NCBI RefSeq assembly: GCF_002914585.1
Contig: NZ_PDDM01000005.1
Location: 124,001-188,000 of the forward strand
DNA length: 64,000 bases
Direction: 5' to 3'
Source of the DNA: Pseudanabaena sp. BC1403
GTDB taxonomy: Bacteria; Cyanobacteriota; Cyanobacteriia; Pseudanabaenales; Pseudanabaenaceae
A model generated the notes under the pieces. It saw only the letters and a list, made by a program, of their open reading frames with translations. It was not told the DNA's origin and made no database searches. A program made the translations under genes and the position numbers. Shown here in pieces: positions 25,724 to 33,528 of this stretch; positions within the stretch are counted from its first letter, which is position 1; each line of letters opens with the position of its first letter.

Positions 25724-26383
25724 ATGGATCTCACTCAAATCGAAACCGATCTCCAAAATCCTGATTTTCAATATCGGATTAAAGCGATCGCAACCCTTAA
25801 AGATTATTCAGCAGATATTGCCGTTCCCATCTTAATGGAACAGATAAAAGATCCAGAATTTTTAGTGCGTACCTTTGTTGCTCGTGAACTCGGTAGACAG
25901 AAAACATCAGAATCCTTTGCTGCACTGCTTCAAATCATGCGCTTTGACAATACTCCCAATGTCAGGGCAGAGGCCGCAAACTCGCTATCTCTCTTTGATC
26001 GAATTTCTGCTTCCCATCTAGTTCAAGCTTTTGTCAAGGATGTTCACTGGCTAGTGCGTCGTAGTATCTTAGCGGCCCTAGTAGAAATGGAATGTTATGA
26101 AGAAGTTTTGGAAATTTGTAATCTTGGTCTAGAAGGTGAGGATGCAGGGGTAAAAGAATCTTGTATTGATGGCTTAGGGGCTTTATCTAAATCACGTCAG
26201 TCTGATGCAGCACTCGCAAAACTCTTAAGTTTCAAAGATTCGGAATTGGAATATATTCGAGTCAGACTTGCCTATGCTTTGATGCAGTTTGATACTCCTG
26301 AAGCAAAGGAAGCAATGTCTACTCTCAGACAGGATAGCGACTATCGAGTAGTTGGGGCAGCGATGGAAAATTTACTGCCTTAA
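25724..26383 (+). CDS. HEAT-repeat protein, PBS lyase-like (NblB/CpcE type)
   Basis: 219 residues made of about six HEAT-like repeats (YRIKAIATLKDYSADIAVPI, FLVRTFVARELGRQ, NVRAEAANSLSLFD, HWLVRRSILAALVEM, GVKESCIDGLGALS, EYIRVRLAYALMQF). Size and repeat type match the E/Z family that includes CpcE/F bilin lyases and NblB, which takes part in phycobilisome breakdown. The divergent neighbour is a phycobiliprotein-like gene and the next is pcyA, so attachment or removal of a bilin on that neighbour is a reasonable inference. NblB is the closest in length. Confidence 0.85.
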   Translation: MDLTQIETDLQNPDFQYRIKAIATLKDYSADIAVPILMEQIKDPEFLVRTFVARELGRQKTSESFAALLQIMRFDNTPNVRAEAANSLSLFDRISASHLVQAFVKDVHWLVRRSILAALVEMECYEEVLEICNLGLEGEDAGVKESCIDGLGALSKSRQSDAALAKLLSFKDSELEYIRVRLAYALMQFDTPEAKEAMSTLRQDSDYRVVGAAMENLLP

Positions 26384-26599
26384 GAACCAAAATGAATAGG
26401 TTTCACTTTATGCTGCCTATTTATCTCTCTAGACATAGTTAGACTCGAAGTGTTCACCTATACACTAGTTTGATACTAATGGCTATACCAAAGGTATCGA
26501 TATTTACAGAATTTAATATTGGGATCGCCAAAATTGTGAATAACAACTGGTAGCTCATGCCAATGTTGAGAATTCTGGTTAACATAACAGGAGGAGACC

Positions 26600-26806
26600 A
26601 TGTCTAATATCCCAACTGGCGGTCAAATGCTTTGGAAGCTTGAAGATGGCGAACGTGTCTTACATTTACGTCATAATGCAGCGGAACAATGGCGACACTA
26701 CGAAGATTTCCCCGAGTATGCGATGCAAGACCCAGTCGGCTTTTCTAAAGGTATTGCTACTTTTGTCACATTACTAAAAAAAGATTGGATCGCCATTAAG
26801 TCCTAA
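26600..26806 (+). CDS. Small conserved cyanobacterial protein, unknown
   Basis: 68 residues, acidic and aromatic-rich (KLEDGERVLHLRHNAAEQWR, HYEDFPEYAMQDP), no membrane segment. The start has a near-perfect ribosome-binding site (GGAGGAG, 4 bases before ATG), suggesting strong translation. The wording of the protein looks familiar from other cyanobacteria, but I know no function. The 216 bases upstream hold no other feature I can support. Confidence 0.8.
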   Translation: MSNIPTGGQMLWKLEDGERVLHLRHNAAEQWRHYEDFPEYAMQDPVGFSKGIATFVTLLKKDWIAIKS

Positions 26807-26859
26807 AACAAGAGAATGCGGTGCATTTGACGGTATTCATTCGCCGCATTCTTTTGTTT
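26806..26859. terminator. Imperfect hairpin between convergent genes
   Basis: AAAACAAGAGAATGCGG and CCGCATTCTTTTGTTT pair (one mismatch) around a 21-nt centre. It begins at the stop of the 68-residue gene and reaches the stop of the SulP gene (26858). Confidence 0.7.
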
Positions 26860-28618
26860 ATTCATCCCAATCGTGCCATTCCACTTTATTTACTTCCAAA
26901 TACATATCAACAGCCTGACCAATGGTAGGGAAAAAATCGTCCTTTCCAATTTTAGTGAATAGTCCGTAACGTTTGAGCCGATCTTTGGTGGGACCTTTTA
27001 GCTCCGCAAAACATAATTCTATTCTTGCTTGGCATAGAGTTTTATCAAGTTCAGCGATCGCATCGGCAGCCGTAAGATCGATATCGGTTACAGGTTCTGC
27101 GGCTACTAATACCCACTTTGTGACCGTTGGTGCTGAGGCAACTGCATTCAGCACCCGCTCACAAAAGATTTCGGCATTGGCAAAAAACAGCGGTGCATCC
27201 CAACGAAAGATTACTAACCCAGGAATCTGCCTAGCGTCAGGATGTCTTTGGATATCATGGTAGCCTTTGATGCCATCAATACGACCGAGTACCGCAGAAT
27301 ATGGTCGCCATGCACTCCAAACAAAAGCAAGTAAAGCCAAAACGACTGCACCAAAAATCCCTTGAATTACTCCCAGTATTGCGACTCCACAAAAACAAAC
27401 AATTGACAAAACGAATTCAAATCGTCGCAAATGGAATAGACGCAAAGTTCCGCTAATTTCAAAAATGGCTAGCCCCGCCGAAATTACCACCGCGCTGAGA
27501 GCTGCTTGGGGCAAATTTTGTAGCAACATCGGCGCAAACAACAAAACTAAGGCAATACAAATTGCACCTACTACTCCTGTAATCTGCGTTTTTGATCCTG
27601 CTGCCTCAGCTACGGGTGTTCTCGAAGCACTACTACTCACTGAAAATCCTTGAAATAATCCCGCTGCAATATTGGCAATCCCCAAAGCAATTAACTCTTG
27701 ATTGCGATCGGCTTTATACCCTCCTCTTATCGCAAAAGTCCGCGATAACACACTCAGATCGGCAAAAGATACTAAGGCGATCGCTAAAGCGCTAGAAAAC
27801 AAAGTTTTGAATTCAATAGGAGCGATATTGGGAATTTGGAATGCGGGTAAGCCCTGTGGCAAGGATCCAACCACAACTATTCCCGATCGCTGCGAAAGTT
27901 CAAATATCGAACTAACTACCGTTGCCGCCACCACCGCTACCAAGACCCCTGAAATTTTAGTTGTTAGTCGCTTGAGAATTAGAATCACCAGCAAACAAGA
28001 TAAACCGATCGCCAAGGCGGTAAAGTTTGTCTTGCCATCGTGAACCCCTTGTAGCAAGCCGATCAGTTCTTCCCAAATCGTATTGCCATTCACCGAAAAC
28101 CCAAAGATCTTTGGCAATTGACTGATCAAAACAGTTACAGCGATTCCATTAAGATATCCATACCGAATTGGTTTAGAAAGCAATTCGGTAATAAAGCCAA
28201 ATCTTGCAAGCCCCGCAACAACGCATATGATGCCTGAGAAAATTGCTAACACTCCTGCGATCGAGATCGCCCGCAGTGGAGCACCATTAGCTAGCGGCAG
28301 TACTGTCGCAGAAATTAGGGGAATCAGCGCAGAGTCAGGGCCTAATACCAAAATCCGACTAGGTCCAAAAATGGCATAGGCAATTAGCGGGACGATTGTG
28401 GAATATAGCCCATAAATGGCAGGCAAGCCTGCGGCTTCGGCGTAACCCATGCCTGCGGGAATGAGAATTGCGGTTAACACCAGTCCAGCCCCGATATCCT
28501 GCATTAGCCAAGGGAGCTTATAGTTTTTCAACACAGCGATAATTGGCATCCATCTAGCCAACCCATGAGGACGGGAAGCAAGTTGGAACGGAATAATTGG
28601 TGGGGGCTTTGTCAACAA
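26858..28618 (-). CDS. SulP family anion permease with STAS domain
   Basis: 586 residues. The membrane part (about 35-430) opens with LPWLMQDIGAGLVLTAILIPAGMGYAEAAGLPAIYGLYSTIVP (written here only as the SulP entry signature around residues 33-75) and contains GLFQGFSVSSSASRTPVAEAAGSKTQ in about residues 310-340. A cytoplasmic STAS domain (about 445-570: LVIFRWDAPLFFANAEIF, TDIDLTAADAIAELD) follows. Cyanobacterial members include BicA-type bicarbonate and sulfate carriers; sequence alone does not fix the ion. Start is TTG at 28618 with GAGGTG upstream. Confidence 0.92.
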   Translation of the reverse strand: MLTKPPPIIPFQLASRPHGLARWMPIIAVLKNYKLPWLMQDIGAGLVLTAILIPAGMGYAEAAGLPAIYGLYSTIVPLIAYAIFGPSRILVLGPDSALIPLISATVLPLANGAPLRAISIAGVLAIFSGIICVVAGLARFGFITELLSKPIRYGYLNGIAVTVLISQLPKIFGFSVNGNTIWEELIGLLQGVHDGKTNFTALAIGLSCLLVILILKRLTTKISGVLVAVVAATVVSSIFELSQRSGIVVVGSLPQGLPAFQIPNIAPIEFKTLFSSALAIALVSFADLSVLSRTFAIRGGYKADRNQELIALGIANIAAGLFQGFSVSSSASRTPVAEAAGSKTQITGVVGAICIALVLLFAPMLLQNLPQAALSAVVISAGLAIFEISGTLRLFHLRRFEFVLSIVCFCGVAILGVIQGIFGAVVLALLAFVWSAWRPYSAVLGRIDGIKGYHDIQRHPDARQIPGLVIFRWDAPLFFANAEIFCERVLNAVASAPTVTKWVLVAAEPVTDIDLTAADAIAELDKTLCQARIELCFAELKGPTKDRLKRYGLFTKIGKDDFFPTIGQAVDMYLEVNKVEWHDWDE

Positions 28619-28704
28619 TGCACCTCAATGTAAATTTTTAGATAGATTGTCTAGATTACCTAAAAAATGACACTATGCTTAGCCAAAGTATTGCTGGTAT
28701 AGCT

Positions 28705-28757
28705 AAAACCCAAAAGAGAATTGCGGCGCGAAGCGCCGCAATTCTCTTTTGGGTTTT
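28705..28757. repeat. Perfect 53-bp palindrome in a divergent gap
   Basis: 25-bp arms (AAAACCCAAAAGAGAATTGC...) with tip GCGGCGC-GAA-GCGCCGC, between the divergent SulP (start 28618) and kinase-like (start 28804) genes, 46 bases before the latter. Confidence 0.95.
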
Positions 28758-28803
28758 GTTTTTGTCTTAACATAAGTGTCTATAGCTATATCAATTAAAA
28801 ATT

Positions 28804-29928
28804 ATGGATCAAAACAATCAGTTCGATAAATTTGAGCGATCGCAAATTATGGCGATCGCTCACAAGTTTTCTGCCAAGAGACAAGTTGCTGACATTCAAC
28901 CCTTTGGCAGTGGCAATATTAACGATACTTATTTAGTTTCTTTGCAAGAATCATCAGCTAAGTCTTTTATCTTGCAGCGCATAAATACAAAGGTATTTCG
29001 CGAACCAAAGTTAGTCATGCAGAATATGCAAACCTACGCAAATCATGTGCGCGATCGCATTAAAAACTCGCCACTAGATAGGCGATGGGACGTGCCGCAA
29101 GTATTGCAAACTGATCAAGGTCAAGACTATTGGCAAACTGAAAGTGGAGAGTTCTGGCGATCGCTGAGTTTTATTGCAGATTCTCAATCCTTTGATGTTA
29201 TGGAAAGTATTGAGCAAGTGCGAGAAGTTGGCTATGCTTTGGGAACGTTCCATCATCTGACTAGTGATTTAGCGCCAGAGAGATTAGCGGATACTTTGGA
29301 GGGGTTTCATATTACCCCGTGCTATTTTCGCCAGTATGAGGAAGTTCTTGCTACAGGCAATTTTAATCGATCGCCTGAAGTTGATTATTGTTTGCAATTT
29401 GTACGCGATCGCAAGGGCTTAGCATATATTTTAGAAGATGCGAAAGCGACAGGGAAATTACCATTGCGAACAATGCATGGCGATCCCAAGGTGAATAATA
29501 TTTTGTTTGATCGGCAGACAAAATTATCAGTGAGTGTGATTGATCTCGATACGGTGAAATCTGGATTAGTACATTATGACATCGGTGATTGTTTACGATC
29601 GGGATGTAATCCTGCTGGAGAGGAGACTAATCAATGGGAAGATGTTCAATTTGATACGGAACTCTGTCAAGGGATTTTGCAGGGATATCTTTCAATGGCG
29701 CAATCTTTTCTCACGGAGCATGATTATGCCTATATCTATGATGCAGTTCGTGTGATTACCTTTGAGTTGGGATTACGTTTTTTAACCGATTATTTAGCAG
29801 GAAATATCTATTTTCATGTCAAACATCCTGAACATAATCTATTGCGATCGCTTGTCCAGTTTCGTCTAGTAAAGAGCATCGAATCTCAACAGTCAGTTAT
29901 CAATAAAATTATCAAAGATATAAGATAG
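28804..29928 (+). CDS. Aminoglycoside-phosphotransferase-fold sugar kinase
   Basis: 374 residues of the APH kinase fold: a nucleotide-binding start FGSGNINDTYLV, a Lys-equivalent strand FILQRIN, the catalytic loop MHGDPKVNNILFD (His-x-Asp...Asn) and the metal site VIDLDTV followed by HYDIGDCLRS. The wording is closest to N-acetylhexosamine 1-kinase (NahK) and relatives that phosphorylate amino sugars at C1; this assignment is by memory of the family. The next gene follows after 15 bases on the same strand. Confidence 0.82.
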   Translation: MDQNNQFDKFERSQIMAIAHKFSAKRQVADIQPFGSGNINDTYLVSLQESSAKSFILQRINTKVFREPKLVMQNMQTYANHVRDRIKNSPLDRRWDVPQVLQTDQGQDYWQTESGEFWRSLSFIADSQSFDVMESIEQVREVGYALGTFHHLTSDLAPERLADTLEGFHITPCYFRQYEEVLATGNFNRSPEVDYCLQFVRDRKGLAYILEDAKATGKLPLRTMHGDPKVNNILFDRQTKLSVSVIDLDTVKSGLVHYDIGDCLRSGCNPAGEETNQWEDVQFDTELCQGILQGYLSMAQSFLTEHDYAYIYDAVRVITFELGLRFLTDYLAGNIYFHVKHPEHNLLRSLVQFRLVKSIESQQSVINKIIKDIR

Positions 29929-29943
29929 AGACATTCCTTTGCA

Positions 29944-30597
29944 ATGCCTTCATCGCCGCAAACATATATGGAATCACCACAACAAATTCTAGAATTTCTC
30001 GATCGCCGTTTTGATGCGTTTGATATGCCTTGTTTTGGTAATGTGAATATTGACTATATTTCTTCCAGATTATTGGCGTTTCGAGATGATAACCGATGGC
30101 TAATTCTATTTAACTCGATTGCTTGGTGGCCATCGGGCGAAGGATTAGTGACTATATTGGAATGCGTTGGTAACTGCGTACAAGGAAAACAAGGATTTGA
30201 TAGCGATCGCCACCTCATCACAGGACAAATCAAATATGATGAAATGCCTAATGACTATCATGTAACTGTGCGCGGTAAGCCTATTCCTTTATCAGAGTTG
30301 AAGATTATTTTGCGTCCAGATTTATTTTCTGAGCATGAGCCAAATATTGCGATCGCGTTATTAGAAAACTATCGTGAAGAGTTACTTGCTAATCGAGAAG
30401 AATATGGAACGTTTATTCCCGCTGGATTGACTGAGATTTTATGCCTTGATGAGTGGCATCATCCAGATTGGAATTGTCTACCGAGCCAAACTGAGAGTTT
30501 CCCTCTAATTGCTGAAGTTCTATTTACAGGCAATCCTGATTTGTATAAACCACCAACGAATCCTAATACTGACTGGAGATTTTGGTTCCCCAAGTAA
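29944..30597 (+). CDS. Soluble protein, unknown (possibly DUF7003-like)
   Basis: 217 residues, no membrane segment. ILEFLDRRFDAFDMPCFGNVN, LLAFRDDNRWLILFNSIAWW and the C-terminal EILCLDEWHHPDWN followed by VLFTGNP suggest a small family I recall only vaguely (DUF7003-like), found sporadically in bacteria. Probably co-transcribed with the sugar kinase upstream (gap 15 bases). Its stop codon forms the left end of a hairpin. Confidence 0.7.
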   Translation: MPSSPQTYMESPQQILEFLDRRFDAFDMPCFGNVNIDYISSRLLAFRDDNRWLILFNSIAWWPSGEGLVTILECVGNCVQGKQGFDSDRHLITGQIKYDEMPNDYHVTVRGKPIPLSELKIILRPDLFSEHEPNIAIALLENYREELLANREEYGTFIPAGLTEILCLDEWHHPDWNCLPSQTESFPLIAEVLFTGNPDLYKPPTNPNTDWRFWFPK

Positions 30598-30633
30598 CAA
30601 GAGAGATGGTGCAAAGCACCATCTCTCTTGTTA
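30595..30633. terminator. Palindrome enclosing the stop codons of two convergent genes
   Basis: Perfect 18-bp arms TAACAAGAGAGATGGTGC and complement, AAA loop. The outermost three bases on each side are the stop codons of the genes ending at 30597 (plus) and 30631 (minus). Confidence 0.93.
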
Positions 30634-32322
30634 TTGTTCAGCAATATTATCAATTTTTTCGCGAATTGAGAGCTGGACTAGAGCACGAATTAGTGAAAAT
30701 CCAGAGAAAAAAGAACCTGTAAATGCAGCGATCGCCCAACCAGTGTACGCTGTCGTACCGACTAATAGCACGGCTCCCGCTAGAGCCAAGAAACCAGTTA
30801 AGCAGGCATAAATTAAAGCTTTAACCGCAATGTTAATCCGCTTGAGAGTGCGATCGCTTTCGGAAGATTTGACCTGAATCATCAACTCACCTCGCTCGAT
30901 CCTCTCTTCCAAACGTTCTAGCAAAATCTCCATGCGACTAGGTTTATTGAGTTGATAGACCAGAAAGTCCTTAGCTTGTTGAGCCAAGGCTCCTAAAGTA
31001 TTGCCCCGACCTTTCGTGAGAACGATACTTTTCACAAAGGGTTGGGCAGCTGTAGTGAAGTTATATTCTGGATCGAGAATTCGGGCAATGCCATCAAGGG
31101 TAGTTAGGGACTTGAGCAAATAGGTCATTTTGGGAGGTAAGCGGAAAGGTTGCTTCTCAAAGATGGCGACCACTTCCCCTTTAATCTGCTCAAACTCATA
31201 AATATTGACAGGTCTCTCAGTGAAACGATCCAAAATAAATTTCAACATGCGTTTAATCGGACTCATGTCTGCAACTGGTTCGATGAAACCCATGCTCATC
31301 AATGTGTCAACGACTTCATTGGTGTCTTTACGCAACACAGCAAAGAAGGTTTTCACCATTTGATCTTTTGCCATGGTTTTAACTTCCGACATCATGCCAT
31401 AGTCGTAGAAAATCAAGCTTCCACTAGGGCTAACTGCTAAATTACCAGGGTGCGGATCAGCATGAAAGAATCCATCTTGAAGCAGTTGTTTGAGATAGCA
31501 GCAAATTCCTAATTGATTAATTTCTTTGGGATTTAAGCCACAGGCTTCAAGGGCTTGGCGATCGTCAATTTTAATGCCAGGTACATATTCTAAGGTCAAA
31601 ACCATAGAGGTGGAATAGTCCCAATAAATTTTGGGTACAACTATGCGTGGATAGCCCTCAAAATTTTTGCGAAAGCGATCGGCATTACTTCCCTCGATCG
31701 CATAATCAATTTCTTGATAGAGGATCGCAAAAAATTCTTCAAAAATACCTTCGAGATTATATCTGCGAGTCCAAGCAAAATAGCGATAAAAGACCTTGAG
31801 AAGTTTGCCAACTGTAAGCAAATCTAGATCGAATAGCTTTCTTAATCCTGGGCGTTGCACCTTGACAACAACTTCTTCCCCAGTATGTAGCGTAGCGCGA
31901 TGCACTTGTCCAAGACTGGCTGCTGCTAGCGGAATCTCATCAAAATCTCGGTAGATGGTGTAAAGAGATTTACCAAGTTCGAGTTCGATGATGTCTCTAG
32001 CTTCCTTAATGCTAAAAGCAGGAACTTGATCTTGGAGCTTAGCCAAATTAATAATGTATTCGGGCGGCAATAAATCAACCCTTGTTGACAGTGATTGGCC
32101 AACTTTGATGAATGTTGGGCCCAGCTCAAGCATGTTGCGGACAAGCCATTCTGCTCTTTTGCTGCGTGTACTAGATGTTTCGTTTTGCCAAAACCTATCC
32201 CACCAGATAAAAAACAGAAATGTAAATGAAGCTAAAAACACCTCACGTTGGCGGGCAAACGAAGAGATTTTATTTCTCTGCCAGCGTAGCTTTTTGTATG
32301 GTAATTGGGCGATCGCAGACAT
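30631..32322 (-). CDS. UbiB/ABC1-family atypical kinase
   Basis: 563 residues. Family hallmarks: the KxGQ motif in GPTFIKVGQSLSTRVDLLPPEY (about 75-95), the Ala-rich loop AAASLGQVHRA in place of a Gly-rich loop, the Lys in VVVKVQRPG, the catalytic HADPHPGNLAV and metal site FYDYGMM. Two C-terminal membrane helices (about 500-545) anchor it. UbiB proteins support prenylquinone synthesis and, in plastids, plastoquinone/tocopherol metabolism in plastoglobules (ABC1K). Which quinone is served here is unknown. ATG start. Confidence 0.94.
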   Translation of the reverse strand: MSAIAQLPYKKLRWQRNKISSFARQREVFLASFTFLFFIWWDRFWQNETSSTRSKRAEWLVRNMLELGPTFIKVGQSLSTRVDLLPPEYIINLAKLQDQVPAFSIKEARDIIELELGKSLYTIYRDFDEIPLAAASLGQVHRATLHTGEEVVVKVQRPGLRKLFDLDLLTVGKLLKVFYRYFAWTRRYNLEGIFEEFFAILYQEIDYAIEGSNADRFRKNFEGYPRIVVPKIYWDYSTSMVLTLEYVPGIKIDDRQALEACGLNPKEINQLGICCYLKQLLQDGFFHADPHPGNLAVSPSGSLIFYDYGMMSEVKTMAKDQMVKTFFAVLRKDTNEVVDTLMSMGFIEPVADMSPIKRMLKFILDRFTERPVNIYEFEQIKGEVVAIFEKQPFRLPPKMTYLLKSLTTLDGIARILDPEYNFTTAAQPFVKSIVLTKGRGNTLGALAQQAKDFLVYQLNKPSRMEILLERLEERIERGELMIQVKSSESDRTLKRINIAVKALIYACLTGFLALAGAVLLVGTTAYTGWAIAAFTGSFFSGFSLIRALVQLSIREKIDNIAEQ

Positions 32323-32426
32323 ATTTTGCTAATAGTAGCTATGCCAAATAGCATTGCTTTGTTTATATTACCCAAATTAACGCCGAAAATGTAGAGGGGA
32401 AAGCAAAGCACTCTTTATATATCAAA

Positions 32427-32477
32427 CTCAATTTTGAGAGTTTCAGCACCGTAGTCGCTGGAACTCTCAAAATTGGG
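32427..32477. repeat. Imperfect palindrome in a divergent gap
   Basis: Arms around CTCAATTTTGAGAGTT...AACTCTCAAAATTGGG with two mismatches. It lies between the divergent UbiB (start 32322) and coiled-coil (start 32637) genes. Confidence 0.78.
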
Positions 32478-32636
32478 CTCATGATTAGAATTGCTGGCAC
32501 TCTTCTCAAAACACAGCAAAAATGGCAAGACTTTGCTATGGTTATGTGTATTGGTTATAGCCAAAGACCTGATGCGCATTCACGTCCTTGGGGCGAAAAC
32601 TTTATATCTGTTCAAATCATTCCTAGAGGTAACCTA

Positions 32637-33332
32637 ATGGGTGAAATCACCAGAGATGAGATCCGCGAACGTTTAGGCAATATTGATCAAATTCGCGATA
32701 TCATTTTCGGCGCACATTTGCGCGAATACACAAGTCGGTTAGATAAGGCTGAGTCGGATATTGCAGCTATGCAGCAAGATGTCCGTGATCGCCTTAGCGA
32801 CTTAAAATCAGTTTTAGCAAGTGAGTTACGGGCTGCGGTTGAGTCCATTGATAAGCGACTAAAATCGATTAGTGCATCAACTCAAGAAGAAGCCGCCGAC
32901 CTGCGTCAACAATTTGATCGCATCAACCGCAAGTTTACCAATAGTATTGAAACCCTCGACGAAACTGTTGAAGCTCAACGTGTGGCTTTACGGGATGAAC
33001 TCGCACAAACTAGAGATAATTTACAAAATGATAATCGTGAACTACGAACACTAGTTTTAGAGGAACTAGATCGCCATTTTTCAATTCTTCGGGAAGACAA
33101 GCTTTCTAAAGATGACATGGCGGAGTTGCTATTTGAACTAGGCATGAGACTCAAAGGTTCTGAGTTTGTACCTGAACTGCGCGAGGCAGCTGAAGAAAAG
33201 GTCGAAGAGAAGTACGAGCGAGTCAGTATACTTGATTCGGAGCCAAAATCTGAGCGATCGACTGCATCTAGCCCTGACACTGTAAGTACTTCTGCTAGAA
33301 CCACATCACGATCTACTAAAGCTAAGGCATAG
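32637..33332 (+). CDS. Coiled-coil protein, unknown
   Basis: 231 residues from ATG at 32637, chosen because AGAGG lies 8 bases upstream and the upstream in-frame stretch back to 32481 looks non-coding. Residues about 20-150 are long charged coiled coils (LDKAESDIAAMQQDVRDRL, EEAADLRQQFDRINRKF, ETVEAQRVALRDELAQTRD). A conserved-looking segment follows (DDMAELLFELGMRLKGSEF), then an acidic and Ser/Thr-rich tail. Cytoplasmic. It precedes the membrane protein/GTPase pair on the same strand by about 200 bases, with a palindrome between, so a shared function is possible but unproven. Confidence 0.82.
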   Translation: MGEITRDEIRERLGNIDQIRDIIFGAHLREYTSRLDKAESDIAAMQQDVRDRLSDLKSVLASELRAAVESIDKRLKSISASTQEEAADLRQQFDRINRKFTNSIETLDETVEAQRVALRDELAQTRDNLQNDNRELRTLVLEELDRHFSILREDKLSKDDMAELLFELGMRLKGSEFVPELREAAEEKVEEKYERVSILDSEPKSERSTASSPDTVSTSARTTSRSTKAKA

Positions 33333-33385
33333 ATTCAAAATTACATCACTTTAAGCTGCAACCTAAACCAATAAGTGCTTGTGCA

Positions 33386-33450
33386 AAAATTACCCCAACC
33401 CGTAAAGTTGCGCCCCGCAGGGGCGCAACTTTACGGGTTGGGTAATTTTT
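33386..33450. repeat. 65-bp palindrome with one extra base
   Basis: Arms of about 30 bp (AAAAATTACCCCAACCCGTA...) with one unpaired C, closing at CGCAG. It follows the coiled-coil gene by 54 bases and precedes the large membrane protein gene. Confidence 0.9.
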
Positions 33451-33528
33451 TATTGTAAAGCAAGAGGCTTAAGTCTCTTGTTCCTTCATATTTGCTATAG
33501 TACAAAATATTTCATTACGCCAAATATT

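Noticed and set aside
32481-32636. 52-residue extension of the coiled-coil protein
   Set aside because: The good ribosome-binding site belongs to the ATG at 32637, and the extension overlaps the right end of the palindromic spacer.
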